Of a stretch of DNA of 64,000 nt, positions 48,343 to 56,786 are shown in pieces. The DNA is from Porphyromonas vaginalis. GTDB taxonomy: Bacteria > Bacteroidota > Bacteroidia > Bacteroidales > Porphyromonadaceae. Location of the stretch: NCBI RefSeq assembly GCF_958301595.1, contig NZ_CATQJU010000001.1, positions 62,001 to 126,000 of the forward strand, read 5' to 3'. The notes under the pieces were generated by a model that saw only the letters and a program-made list of their open reading frames with translations, had not been told where the DNA came from and did no database searches. Positions within the stretch are counted from its first letter, which is position 1; every line of letters starts with the position of its first letter. The position numbers were made by a program, and so were the translations under genes.

Positions 48343-51180
48343 ATGAATCTAAAGCGAATGCTGTCTATGACTGTGGTCCTCCTGACCCTGTTGCTACCTC
48401 GTGTAGCCTTTGCTCAGGATATGAGTCAACCACTACCCATAGACCCACAAGTCCGTACGGGCAAGCTCGACAACGGGCTGACTTACTTCATCCGTCACAA
48501 TGAGCAACCAAAGAATCGTGCTGAGTTTTACATCGCACAGCGTGTCGGCTCTATCCTCGAGGAGGAGAACCAGCGCGGTCTAGCACACTTCCTAGAGCAC
48601 ATGTGCTTCAACGGAACAAAGAACTTCCCCGACAAGACACTCATCAGCTACCTCGAGTCAAATGGTATGCGTTTCGGCTACAACCTCAACGCCTATACCG
48701 GTATCGATGAGACGGTCTACACCCTCATGGAGGCTCCCACAGAGCGTCAGGGCTTCATCGACAGCTGCCTACTCATCCTACACGACTGGAGTGGCTTCGT
48801 CACACTAGCCGACGATGAGATAGACAAGGAGCGTGGCGTCATCACCGAGGAGTGGCGCTCGCGTGACAATGCTCAGATGCGTATGCTCAATACGGCACTC
48901 CCCAAGATCTACCCCAACAACCGCTATGGTGTACGTATGCCTATCGGTCTGATGAGCGTAGTCAACGGCTTTAAGTACAACGAGCTACGCGACTACTACC
49001 ACAAGTGGTATCGCCCCGACCTACAGGCTATCATCGTGGTCGGTGATGTCGATGTAGACTATGTGGAGAAGAAGATCAAGGAGATGTTTGCCGACATACC
49101 TGCACCAGTCAATGCCGCAGAGCGTGTCTACTTCCCCGTAGAGGACAATGATGAGCCACTCGTAGCTATCGAAAAGGACAAGGAGGCTACCAGCACCGAT
49201 CTGATGGTTATGTTCAAGACAGATGCTATGCCTGTCGAGATGACCCGCACCATAGCTGGCGTCATGAAGGACTACCTATATGGCATCACAAACCGCATCC
49301 TCGGTGAGCGCTTTACAGATCTCATGCACAAGCCTAACCCCGCCTTTACCAGTGTGAGTGGCTATCTGAGCAACTACTTCCTCTCTCAAACCAAGGATGC
49401 TCTAACCTTTAATGCTACGGCACGTGAGGGCGAGCTAGACGCAGCACTCAAGGCACTGATGGCAGAGATTGAGCGTGTACGCCAGTACGGCTTTACGCAG
49501 GGTGAGTATGATCGTGCTCGCACGGATCTACTCAAGGGCTATGAGAATAGCTATAACGAGCGTGAGACTCGCAAGAATAGCTCTTACGCTAACGAGTACA
49601 AGGACTACTTCACCACGGGTGGATACATCCCTGGCATCGAGATGGAGAAGGCTATGATGGAGCAGGTCGCTGCTAACATACCTCTAGAGGTAGTCAACCA
49701 GATGGTACAGTCTATCATCGGTGACAAGAACATGGTACTTATGCTCATGGCTCCCGACAAGGCAGGGCTCGTACTACCTACCGAGGCTGAGCTAGTCGCT
49801 AAGGTCAATGAGTACCGCAAGCTACCCGTAGAGCCTATCAAGGACGCTGTCTCTGATATGAAGCTGATGGAGAAGGCTCCCAAGGCTGGCAAGGTTACCA
49901 AGCGTGAGGACAACCTCAAGTTTGGCACCACTCGCCTCACACTGAGCAATGGTATGGTAGTCTATCTCAAGACGACCGACTACAAGAAGAATCAGCTCTC
50001 ACTCACAGCTGTCGCTCCTGGTGGCACCAACGCTTACCTCAAGAACGCTAAGGATCTACCCAACATCAAGAACCTCAGCAGCGTCATCTCGCTAGGTGGT
50101 GTAGGCAAGTTTGACAATCCCACCCTCTCTAAGGCACTGACAGGTCGTAGCGTCTCAGCTTCTGGCTCTATGCGTGGCACACGCACCTTCTTTAGCGGTT
50201 TGTCTACGCTTGAGGATATGGAGACTTTCTTCCAGCTTCTCTACCTAAACATGACGCAGCCTAGACAGGATGCTGATGCTTTTGCCAACTGGCGCACCAA
50301 CATGATCGAGCAGATCAAGAACATGGAGTCCAATCCATTGGTTTCATTCCAGGACTCTCTCCTCTATGCGCTCTACAACAACGATCCTCAGATGCGACGC
50401 GCTACTATTGCTGAGATCGAGGCTGTCAACTACGATCGCGTGATGCAGATCTGGAAAGAGCGCATCGCTGATCTAGGAGACCTACAGCTCTACTTCATCG
50501 GTAATGTAACTCCTGAGCAGTTGATTCCTTACCTAGAGAAGTATGTAGCCTCTGTACCTACCAAGGGGCGCAAGCACGACATGCACAAGGAGCTAGTACC
50601 CGCAGTACGTATGGCTTCGATGCACATTGACTTCAAGAAGGAGCTAGCTACTCCTATGGCTATGGTCATAGCAGCCTACACAGGCAAGCTTCCCTACACA
50701 CTCCACAACAATCTAGCCATGGAGGTGCTTGGTGCTGTCATGGATCAGGTCTACACGGCTACGGTACGTGAGGACGAGGGTGGCACCTATGGTGTTAGCT
50801 CGGGAGGCTCTATCAGCGACAATCCAGAGGGCGAGACTGTCTTCCAGATCTTCTACCAGACAGATCCTGAGAAGGTAGACAAGCTCAACAAGATCATCTA
50901 CGCTGAGCTCGACAAGGTGGCTAAGAATGGTCCCGAGAAGGAGATGTTTGACAAGACTATCCTCAACATGAAGAAGGACTATGCTGAGAACCTTAAGAAG
51001 AACGGCTACTGGCTCAACTACATGATCGACTTCTTCTTCGATGGTCGTGACTTCCAGACCGACTACGAGAAGACGCTCAACGGCATCACGCCTGCAGACG
51101 TACAGAAGATCGCTCAGGAGCTCCTCAAGCAGGACAACCACATCGAGGTGATCATACGTCACGCTGAGGGCGCTAAGTAA
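48343..51180 (+). CDS. M16 family zinc metallopeptidase, exported
   Basis: From ATG 48343 (MNLKRMLSMTVVLLTLLLPR) the protein has 945 residues: signal peptide, then two pairs of M16 domains. The inverted zinc motif HFLEH is at residues 82-86, with the distal Glu in EEWRSRDN. The second half (from about 530: FGTTRLTLSNGMVVYLKTTD) is the inactive partner. The layout resembles the pitrilysin-like M16 proteins of Porphyromonas (PqqL type) that cut peptides in the periplasm. The open frame begins at 48106, but the extra 79 residues cross the terminator, promoter and leader and are not protein-like. Confidence 0.93.
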   Translation: MNLKRMLSMTVVLLTLLLPRVAFAQDMSQPLPIDPQVRTGKLDNGLTYFIRHNEQPKNRAEFYIAQRVGSILEEENQRGLAHFLEHMCFNGTKNFPDKTLISYLESNGMRFGYNLNAYTGIDETVYTLMEAPTERQGFIDSCLLILHDWSGFVTLADDEIDKERGVITEEWRSRDNAQMRMLNTALPKIYPNNRYGVRMPIGLMSVVNGFKYNELRDYYHKWYRPDLQAIIVVGDVDVDYVEKKIKEMFADIPAPVNAAERVYFPVEDNDEPLVAIEKDKEATSTDLMVMFKTDAMPVEMTRTIAGVMKDYLYGITNRILGERFTDLMHKPNPAFTSVSGYLSNYFLSQTKDALTFNATAREGELDAALKALMAEIERVRQYGFTQGEYDRARTDLLKGYENSYNERETRKNSSYANEYKDYFTTGGYIPGIEMEKAMMEQVAANIPLEVVNQMVQSIIGDKNMVLMLMAPDKAGLVLPTEAELVAKVNEYRKLPVEPIKDAVSDMKLMEKAPKAGKVTKREDNLKFGTTRLTLSNGMVVYLKTTDYKKNQLSLTAVAPGGTNAYLKNAKDLPNIKNLSSVISLGGVGKFDNPTLSKALTGRSVSASGSMRGTRTFFSGLSTLEDMETFFQLLYLNMTQPRQDADAFANWRTNMIEQIKNMESNPLVSFQDSLLYALYNNDPQMRRATIAEIEAVNYDRVMQIWKERIADLGDLQLYFIGNVTPEQLIPYLEKYVASVPTKGRKHDMHKELVPAVRMASMHIDFKKELATPMAMVIAAYTGKLPYTLHNNLAMEVLGAVMDQVYTATVREDEGGTYGVSSGGSISDNPEGETVFQIFYQTDPEKVDKLNKIIYAELDKVAKNGPEKEMFDKTILNMKKDYAENLKKNGYWLNYMIDFFFDGRDFQTDYEKTLNGITPADVQKIAQELLKQDNHIEVIIRHAEGAK

Positions 51181-51252
51181 ATAATCCTAGCAGCTATACA
51201 GGACCTATCGCATGTGCGACATGGCTCTGTAAGCAGCTAACAGACTAACTGC

Positions 51253-51297
51253 GAGAGCGAGTAACTCTAGAGGTGATCCTCTGAGTTGCTCGCTCTC
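51253..51297 (+). terminator. Long stem-loop after the M16 gene
   Basis: GAGAGCGAGTAACTC pairs with GAGTTGCTCGCTCTC (one G-T pair), with further pairing AGAGG/CCTCT inside. There is no T run, so it may be an RNA-stabilising or rho-type end. Confidence 0.55.
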
Positions 51298-51364
51298 ACT
51301 ATGCTTGGCAAGCTCTAGATAGACTGGTATAACAAAATTGTTTCGTCTCGATTACGATAGAGTA

Positions 51365-51395
51365 TTGCATATATGAAGAATAAGTCTTACCTTTG
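51365..51395 (+). promoter_or_regulatory. Bacteroidetes-type promoter of the candidate small RNA
   Basis: TTG (51365-51367), exactly 20 bases, TACCTTTG (51388-51395). It matches the -33/-7 consensus at ideal spacing and is followed by an intrinsic terminator only ~45 bases later, without an intervening gene. Confidence 0.65.
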
Positions 51396-51401
51396 CATCG
51401 T

Positions 51402-51467
51402 GTTTTTCATGGTGTTAGATTTTAAGGTTAATGAGAAGGGGCTGTCGTACTGACAGCCCCTTTTTTA
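51402..51467 (+). ncRNA. Candidate small RNA of about 65 nt
   Basis: The start is inferred from the promoter. The transcript would read CATCGTGTTTTTCATGGTGT, then TAGATTTTAAGGTTAATGAG, and end in a strong intrinsic terminator AGGGGCTGTC-GTACT-GACAGCCCC with six Ts (stem at 51438-51460). No open reading frame of useful size fits. The single-stranded 5' half could be a target-pairing region. I have the impression that similar short promoter-terminator units occur in other Bacteroidales, but cannot name an Rfam family. Confidence 0.55.
51436..51467 (+). terminator. Intrinsic terminator of the candidate small RNA
   Basis: AAGGGGCTGTC pairs with GACAGCCCCTT around GTACT, followed by TTTTTT. Confidence 0.9.
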
Positions 51468-51556
51468 TGGTCACTGACATCATCGATTCTAGTCCTTCTT
51501 ACGAAGGGGGCTGCTGGCTATGCGCGTGAAGTCGTGGCAGTCTCATCTTTTTGTAT

Positions 51557-51564
51557 TACATTTG
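51557..51564 (+). promoter_or_regulatory. -7 box of the radical SAM/lipoprotein operon
   Basis: TACATTTG, 24 bases upstream of ATG 51589; the -33 position has only GTG. Confidence 0.45.
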
Positions 51565-51588
51565 CTGTAGTATCAAAGTGATCACACT

Positions 51589-52038
51589 ATGAAAAGAGTT
51601 TATCTATCCGTACGCTCGCTCCTATCCGCTGGAGCTTCTCTCCTACTTGGATGGCTGGGATTCGCTAGCTGTGATGATGTCGGTATGGCTGAGTACGGCA
51701 CGCCTACGGTCGATTATGAGTTTAAGGTGCATGTCACCGACCAAGACGCTAAGCCTGTCGAGGGACTTCAAGTAGACCTACGCAACAGCCATGGAGTCGA
51801 AAAGGAACTCACCGATGCTCAGGGCAATGCTGAGCTAGATGGGAGCTACACAGGCTTTCACAGAGATCATCAGGTAGTCCTAGAGGTGAAGGACATCGAT
51901 GGCGAGAAGAATGGCGTCGTTGCAGACAAGCAGGTCACCGTAGAGGTCAAGGAGAGCGACTTCGTCAGCAAAGGCTCTAAAAGGTGGAACAATGGTAAGG
52001 TCAAGAAGGAGATAGAGATCCAAGTGGAGCGTAAGTAG
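51589..52038 (+). CDS. Radical SAM-associated lipoprotein, long form
   Basis: 149 residues: positively charged start, hydrophobic stretch and lipobox (LLLGWLGFASC, Cys 28), then DDVGMAEYGTPTVDYEFK and a single Ig/transthyretin-like beta domain (FKVHVTDQDAKPVEGLQVDL, GNAELDGSYTGFHRDHQVVL). This matches the lipoprotein of the rSAM/lipoprotein system (TIGR04134-type), whose hallmark is a C-x-x-x...YG-x-P motif shortly after the lipidated Cys and a neighbouring radical SAM enzyme. YGTPT is the likely site recognised or modified by the enzyme, but this is inference. It is followed by a second such lipoprotein after 37 bases. Confidence 0.85.
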   Translation: MKRVYLSVRSLLSAGASLLLGWLGFASCDDVGMAEYGTPTVDYEFKVHVTDQDAKPVEGLQVDLRNSHGVEKELTDAQGNAELDGSYTGFHRDHQVVLEVKDIDGEKNGVVADKQVTVEVKESDFVSKGSKRWNNGKVKKEIEIQVERK

Positions 52039-52075
52039 TCGGGACAGACCACTTACCTGTCACTCCTATTATAAT

Positions 52076-52333
52076 ATGAAGCGAACTCTCTCAAATATCT
52101 TTTCGAACCTAATCGTTGGCACGCTACTCGCACTGATCGGTTGCTTAGGCTTCTCCAGCTGTAAGACGCGCACAACGCATAGGACGAGCGAAGGCGACAA
52201 GGCGGAGCAGCCCGACACGACTACGCTCGTCAAGCCCAGGCCTAGACCAGACGGCATGGGCATGGTGATGTATGGCACGCCTACGACAACTTTCGAGCCC
52301 AAGCAGATAGTGATCCCTGAGGAGCAGGAGTAA
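52076..52333 (+). CDS. Radical SAM-associated lipoprotein, short form
   Basis: 85 residues. Signal and lipobox (LLALIGCLGFSSC, Cys 29) are closely similar to the long form, but the YGTPT motif (VMYGTPTTTFEPKQIV) lies far from the Cys, near residue 67, after a Thr/Pro/Arg-rich linker, and the beta domain is missing, leaving only ~20 residues after the motif. It looks like a minimal substrate: lipid anchor, linker, motif, short tail. It lies between the long lipoprotein and the radical SAM gene with gaps of 37 and 22 bases, so the three are probably one transcript. Confidence 0.82.
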   Translation: MKRTLSNIFSNLIVGTLLALIGCLGFSSCKTRTTHRTSEGDKAEQPDTTTLVKPRPRPDGMGMVMYGTPTTTFEPKQIVIPEEQE

Positions 52334-52355
52334 GTCATACCTTGTGATCCCGTCA

Positions 52356-53495
52356 ATGAAACTGAGCAAGCATAAGTCCGTCGGGCAGACGCTCTTACGT
52401 CCAGCATTCAAGCAGCGCATCGCACTAGACCTGCATCGTATCTTGCAGGCGGAGAATGTGCGCCGGCATCCGATGACGACGCTCTTCTGGGAGTGCACGC
52501 TGCGCTGCAACCTGCACTGCGGGCACTGCGGCAGCGACTGCCGTGTGGAGAGTGGTGTCGACGAACTATCGGTCGCTGACTTCATACAGATCATTGATGG
52601 GCTGACACCTCACGTCGATCCCAACAAGCTACTAGTCATCTTCACGGGTGGCGAGGCACTCGTGCGGAAAGACATCGAGGAGGCGGGGCTAGCGCTCTAC
52701 CGTCGTGGCTACCCTTGGGGCATCGTGACCAATGGGATGCTACTCGACGCACAGCGCTTGGATAGCTTGCGCCGTGCCGGACTACACACAGCGACGGTGA
52801 GCCTCGATGGCTTTGCCGAGGCACACAACGCTCTGCGTGGACATCCGCTCAGCTACGAGCGAGCTTGGCGGGCGATACAACTACTCACACAGGCCGAAGA
52901 CTTGGTCTGGGACGTGGTGACCTGTGTCAATCCGATGAACTTTGACACGCTCCCCGCCTTTCGTCAGCAACTGGTCGATGCGGGTGTGAAGCGATGGCGA
53001 CTCTTCTCGATCTTCCCCGTGGGGCGTGCTGCGGAGAATAAGCAGCTCCAGCTCTCCGACAGTCAGTACTACCAGATGATGCAGTTCATCATCGAGACGA
53101 ACGAGGCGGGAGAGATCGAGGCGCAGTATGGTTGCGAGGGCTATCTAGGCGCCTTCGAGGGGCGTACGCGTCAGCAGTTTTACCAATGTCGTGCAGGCGT
53201 AAACATAGCCTCTATCCTATGCGACGGCTCTATCAGCGCCTGCCCGAGTATTCGCTTTGACCACAAGCAGGGCAACGTGCATCACGACGACCTGTGGCAG
53301 GTGTGGGAGGAGCGCTTCGAGAGTTATCGTGATCGCTCGTGGGCTAAGACAGGTCCCTGTGCCGACTGCAAGAGCTGGAAGTACTGTCTGGGCAATGGTA
53401 TGCACCTACGAGACGATGAGGGCAAGCTCCTCGTCTGCCACCTCCAGCGTCTTGAAGCCGGGGCCGAGGCACTACATGCCTCTAGAGCAAGATGA
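52356..53495 (+). CDS. Radical SAM/SPASM enzyme of the rSAM/lipoprotein system
   Basis: From ATG 52356 the protein has 379 residues. The radical SAM cluster motif is CTLRCNLHCGHC (C-x3-C-x2-C plus one), followed by the SAM-binding GGEALVRKD. The C-terminal SPASM region binds auxiliary clusters: CRAGVNIASILCDGSISACP, then GPCADCKSWKYCLGNGMHLR and LLVCHLQR. Family TIGR04133 radical SAM enzymes occur beside the YG-x-P lipoproteins, as here; the modification is not known to me. An upstream GTG (52344) is possible, but ATG is preferred. Its stop overlaps the queG start (ATGA). Confidence 0.9.
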   Translation: MKLSKHKSVGQTLLRPAFKQRIALDLHRILQAENVRRHPMTTLFWECTLRCNLHCGHCGSDCRVESGVDELSVADFIQIIDGLTPHVDPNKLLVIFTGGEALVRKDIEEAGLALYRRGYPWGIVTNGMLLDAQRLDSLRRAGLHTATVSLDGFAEAHNALRGHPLSYERAWRAIQLLTQAEDLVWDVVTCVNPMNFDTLPAFRQQLVDAGVKRWRLFSIFPVGRAAENKQLQLSDSQYYQMMQFIIETNEAGEIEAQYGCEGYLGAFEGRTRQQFYQCRAGVNIASILCDGSISACPSIRFDHKQGNVHHDDLWQVWEERFESYRDRSWAKTGPCADCKSWKYCLGNGMHLRDDEGKLLVCHLQRLEAGAEALHASRAR

Positions 53496-54448
53496 CCCAT
53501 CAGTCGCTGTCGCCTACGGAGCTGATCGTGCACTATGCACACGATGAGCTACGCTTGAGTGCCGTAGGCTTAGCCCCAGCTGGGGCCGTTCCATCAGAGG
53601 TGTGGCAGGCTTACCAGCAGACCATCACGGGAGAAGCTTACGCTGGCCTAGACTACCTACAGCGTTACGATGATGTGCGGTCGGATCCACGCAAATTACT
53701 CCCCGAAGCTAAGTCGATCATCGTCGTGGCGCAGAGCTATTACCCGCCTGTCAAGCAGCCACTATCGGCACCCCAAGTAGCTTACTACGCTTACGGACGC
53801 GACTACCACAAGGTGGTGCGCAAAAAGCTCGAGCGTCTCCTCGCATTCATCCAGTCAGAGGTGGACTCAAGTGCCACGGGGCGTGTCTGCTGCGACACGG
53901 CTCCGCTACTGGAGCGTTACTGGATCATGCAGAGCGGACTAGCCTATCAGGGCCGCTCGAAGATGATGATCATACCTCGTCTAGGCACATTCTTTATCTA
54001 TGGCTTCCTCGTTGTATCCCTACCGCTAGAGTACGGCGCAGCGATAGATCGTAGCTACTGTGGTCGCTGTCGGAGATGTATCGACCATTGTCCTGGAGGA
54101 GCTTTGCAGGTCGACGGCACTTTCCTCGCCGATCGCTGCCTGAGCTACCTAACGATCGAGCATCGGGGGGCGTGGCCCGAAGGCGTTGCTGAGCGTCTAG
54201 GTAATAGACTCTTCGGCTGTGACGTCTGCCAAACGGTCTGTCCGCACAATGCGCACTGCGCACCACACGACGAACCAGACTTTATGATCCGCCCCGCCAT
54301 TGCCCAGCTAACTTATGAGCAGCTGGCAAACTTTACACCACAGCTCTACGAAACCTTAACGATAGGCTCCTCGATGCGACGATGCGCCTACGAAGACCTC
54401 CTCCGCAATGCCCAGGCGGTCTTAGCCAACCATACCACTTCCCTATGA
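53492..54448 (+). CDS. queG: Epoxyqueuosine reductase
   Basis: 318 residues; a cobalamin-dependent, two-[4Fe-4S] enzyme that reduces epoxyqueuosine to queuosine in tRNA anticodons. Cluster motifs CGRCRRCIDHCPGGAL and CDVCQTVCPHN are visible, with KSIIVVAQSYYP, RDYHKVVRKKLE and CDTAPLLERYWIMQSGLAYQ (catalytic Asp region) as in QueG. Its start overlaps the radical SAM stop and its stop overlaps the transporter start, so it is translationally linked to both. The pairing with a lipoprotein-modifying enzyme may be mere operon neighbourhood. Confidence 0.94.
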   Translation: MTHQSLSPTELIVHYAHDELRLSAVGLAPAGAVPSEVWQAYQQTITGEAYAGLDYLQRYDDVRSDPRKLLPEAKSIIVVAQSYYPPVKQPLSAPQVAYYAYGRDYHKVVRKKLERLLAFIQSEVDSSATGRVCCDTAPLLERYWIMQSGLAYQGRSKMMIIPRLGTFFIYGFLVVSLPLEYGAAIDRSYCGRCRRCIDHCPGGALQVDGTFLADRCLSYLTIEHRGAWPEGVAERLGNRLFGCDVCQTVCPHNAHCAPHDEPDFMIRPAIAQLTYEQLANFTPQLYETLTIGSSMRRCAYEDLLRNAQAVLANHTTSL

Positions 54449-55428
54449 CAAGACACTATAATATAGCAGACCTACGAGGACGCTTCATGCGCCGACTGAA
54501 AGACTACGGTCTCCCCCTCTCCATACTCATCGGCATCGTTGGCTATCGCCCGCTCTCCACGCTGAGTCCCGCCATCCCCTATATGCTGATGCTGATGCTC
54601 TTCTTTAGCTTTCTCAAGCTCACCCCTAGAGACCTGCGCATACGACCCATCCACTTCCTCCTACAGCTCATACAGATCGTGCTAGCTGTGGGCGGCTACC
54701 TACTGGTGCGCTACTCGGGCATCTCCGAGAGCACGCTCCTCGCCGAGGGACTCATGATCTGCTTCTTCTGCCCCGCAGCCTCCGCGTCACCCGTGGTCAT
54801 CGGCTTCCTCGGGGGCAATGTAGCCCTAGGCACCACCTACGTCCTGCTCACCAGTGTGGGGGTCATCGCCTTAGCGCCGCTCCTGCTAGGCTTCTTCGGC
54901 AGTAGTGCGATGGACTACGGAGCCACCTTTGTGCAGATCTTCTACCGCGTGCTACCCGTCATCACGCTGCCCCTACTCGTCGCTTGGGCCGTCCGCTACG
55001 GCGTCAAACCCGTCTATCGGGTACTCACGAAGATCCCCTCAGCCAGCTTTTGGGTCTGGCTCCTCTGCCTCTCACTCATCATGGCCAATACGGTGCACTT
55101 CATTGCTGAGGAGCCACGAGAGATGATCCCTACGATGATCCTGCTAGGCGTCATGGGGCTGATCGCCTGCATCGTTCAGTTTGCCCTCGGCAAGTGGCTC
55201 AGCAAGCGAATCCTCGGCGAGAGCATCACCCTCGGGCAGAGCTTAGGACAGAAAAACTCAACCATCGCCATCTGGCTAGCGCAGAGCTACCTCAACCCGC
55301 TCTCCTCCGTCGCTATGGCCGCCTACTCCATCTGGCAAAACCTCCTCAACGCCTACCAGATACACCGCGCCACGCAGCGCTCCAACCAAAAGCCCTCCCA
55401 TAAGCGAAAGTCTAAACAAAACGATTAG
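54445..55428 (+). CDS. Bile acid:sodium symporter-family transporter
   Basis: 327 residues from ATG 54445, with about nine membrane helices (YMLMLMLFFSFLKLTP; IQIVLAVGGYLLVRYS; GLMICFFCPAASASPVVIGF; VLLTSVGVIALAPLLLGFFG; FWVWLLCLSLIMANTVHFIA). The helix pattern and the paired motifs CPAASASPVVIGFLGGN and LGQSLGQKNSTIAIWLAQSY correspond to the two crossover regions of BASS/SBF transporters. The substrate is unknown. ATG overlaps the queG TGA; the longer frame starting at 54382 reads through queG and is unlikely. Confidence 0.85.
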   Translation: MTRHYNIADLRGRFMRRLKDYGLPLSILIGIVGYRPLSTLSPAIPYMLMLMLFFSFLKLTPRDLRIRPIHFLLQLIQIVLAVGGYLLVRYSGISESTLLAEGLMICFFCPAASASPVVIGFLGGNVALGTTYVLLTSVGVIALAPLLLGFFGSSAMDYGATFVQIFYRVLPVITLPLLVAWAVRYGVKPVYRVLTKIPSASFWVWLLCLSLIMANTVHFIAEEPREMIPTMILLGVMGLIACIVQFALGKWLSKRILGESITLGQSLGQKNSTIAIWLAQSYLNPLSSVAMAAYSIWQNLLNAYQIHRATQRSNQKPSHKRKSKQND

Positions 55429-55440
55429 AGGCCCCTCCTT

Positions 55441-56223
55441 ATGACTAGACGAAAGAAGACGGTGCTACTGGTCATCGGGGCTATGGCTCTGGTGATGCTG
55501 CTCTGCGGACTATGGCTATGGCGCTCTATGCGCACGAGCAATCCGTGGGGCGCTCAGACTATTGGCGACATAGCCACCCCCGCAGGCTACAGCCGTGTGG
55601 AGGCTCCCGCAGGGAGCTACACGGCTTATCTACGCGCTCTACCCTTGAAGCCTTGGGGTGCTAGGGTGCAGCTATACACGGGAGGCGATGCACGCTTGCA
55701 GTTTCTCTCCACAGCGGTGATCGACCAGGACATACTCAGCAATGATGAGCAGTGTGCCGATGTGACTATGCGTCTGCGGGCTGAGTACCTTTGGCAGAAG
55801 GGACGCTACCGAGAGATCAGCTTTCGCAATGTCCATGGCAAGACGATGCGCTACTCTGGCGGAGCGTCTCGTAGTGCCTTCGAGCGGTATATGCGAGGCG
55901 TCTATGGCGCTTGCAGTACCTTCTCGCTCTATCAGGAGACCAAGCCCCGTGCTATACAAGATGTGATGCCAGGCGATGTGCTCGTCTACCCGGCACGGCC
56001 AGGGCGCAAGTACGGTCATGCCGTTATGGTGGTCGATGTGGCACGGAGCAGATCGGGCAAAGTGGCGATCATGTGCATAGAGGGCAATACCCCCGCTCGT
56101 GAGAAGCACCTCGTGCGCAATCCCAACCCACTGCATAACCCGTGGTTTATACTCAATGAGGGAGACGAAGCGATACAGATCTCAGTCTTCCGCTTTAACA
56201 AATACGAGCTCAGACATTACTAA
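55441..56223 (+). CDS. DUF4846 protein, membrane-anchored
   Basis: 260 residues: one N-terminal membrane helix (VLLVIGAMALVMLLCGLWLW), then IATPAGYSRVEAPAGSYTAY and LRALPLKPWGARVQLYTG, which is the start of DUF4846. Later RAEYLWQKGRYREISF, VMPGDVLVYPARPGRKYGHA (similar to NlpC/CHAP-like Cys/His folds in layout) and GHAVMVVDVA are also typical. Enzyme activity is not demonstrated for the family as far as I know. It follows the transporter after 12 bases and precedes the repeat protein by 12. Confidence 0.85.
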   Translation: MTRRKKTVLLVIGAMALVMLLCGLWLWRSMRTSNPWGAQTIGDIATPAGYSRVEAPAGSYTAYLRALPLKPWGARVQLYTGGDARLQFLSTAVIDQDILSNDEQCADVTMRLRAEYLWQKGRYREISFRNVHGKTMRYSGGASRSAFERYMRGVYGACSTFSLYQETKPRAIQDVMPGDVLVYPARPGRKYGHAVMVVDVARSRSGKVAIMCIEGNTPAREKHLVRNPNPLHNPWFILNEGDEAIQISVFRFNKYELRHY

Positions 56224-56235
56224 CTCCATAATAAT

Positions 56236-56733
56236 ATGAGACGAGCCCTCTTACTCCTCACCCTACTCCTCAGCAGCCTCCTCACCCTCTCAGCTCAAAC
56301 CTATATTTATAGCGGAGATAAGCGGTACGACTACGACTCACAGGTCATCGCCACGTGGGACGGCACCTGCCTCTACAGCGGAGACAAGCGATACGATTAC
56401 AATTCACGAGTCATCGCCACGTGGGACGGAACCCGACTCTACAGCGGGGATAAGCGATACGACTACGACTCACGGGTCATCGCCACGTGGGACGGAACCC
56501 GACTCTACAGCGGGGACAAGCGATACGACTACAATTCACGAGTCATCGCCACCTGGGACGGCACCCGCATCTACAGTGGCGACAAGCGATACGACTACGA
56601 CTCACGAGTCATCGCCACCTGGGACGGTCCCCGCATCTACAGCGGCGACAAGCGGTACGACTACGACTCCCGAGTCCGCTACACCATCGAGGGGCACCTC
56701 CCCGTTGCCGTTGCCATCTACCTCATCTTGTGA
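56236..56733 (+). CDS. Secreted 22-residue tandem-repeat protein
   Basis: 165 residues: signal peptide (LLLLTLLLSSLLTLSAQ), six tandem repeats of about 22 residues (YSGDKRYDYDSRVIATWDGT plus two residues), and a short hydrophobic tail (GHLPVAVAIYLIL). The repeats are nearly identical; D/N alternation at one site (YDYD/YDYN) follows an every-other-unit pattern in units 1-4. Bacteroides has similar short secreted proteins built on a Y-S/R-G-(D/N)-S-x-Y-S-S-D pattern and ending in PVEIAAFLL-type tails, so this looks like a divergent relative of unknown function. The hydrophobic tail may be a membrane or surface anchor. Confidence 0.8.
   Translation: MRRALLLLTLLLSSLLTLSAQTYIYSGDKRYDYDSQVIATWDGTCLYSGDKRYDYNSRVIATWDGTRLYSGDKRYDYDSRVIATWDGTRLYSGDKRYDYNSRVIATWDGTRIYSGDKRYDYDSRVIATWDGPRIYSGDKRYDYDSRVRYTIEGHLPVAVAIYLIL
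56308..56700 (+). repeat. 66-bp coding tandem repeat, six units
   Basis: Units begin at the Tyr codons at 56308, 56374, 56440, 56506, 56572 and 56638, exactly 66 bases apart. Neighbouring units differ by only a few bases, so unit number could change by slippage or recombination without disturbing the frame. Confidence 0.9.
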
Positions 56734-56786
56734 TCCTTTTGGAGAGAGCAACATAAACATTGCCATAGCCCCACACCACATACCTT

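Noticed and set aside
56308-56700. Possible CRISPR-like regular repeat
   Set aside because: The 66-bp units are coding, in frame, and have no spacers.
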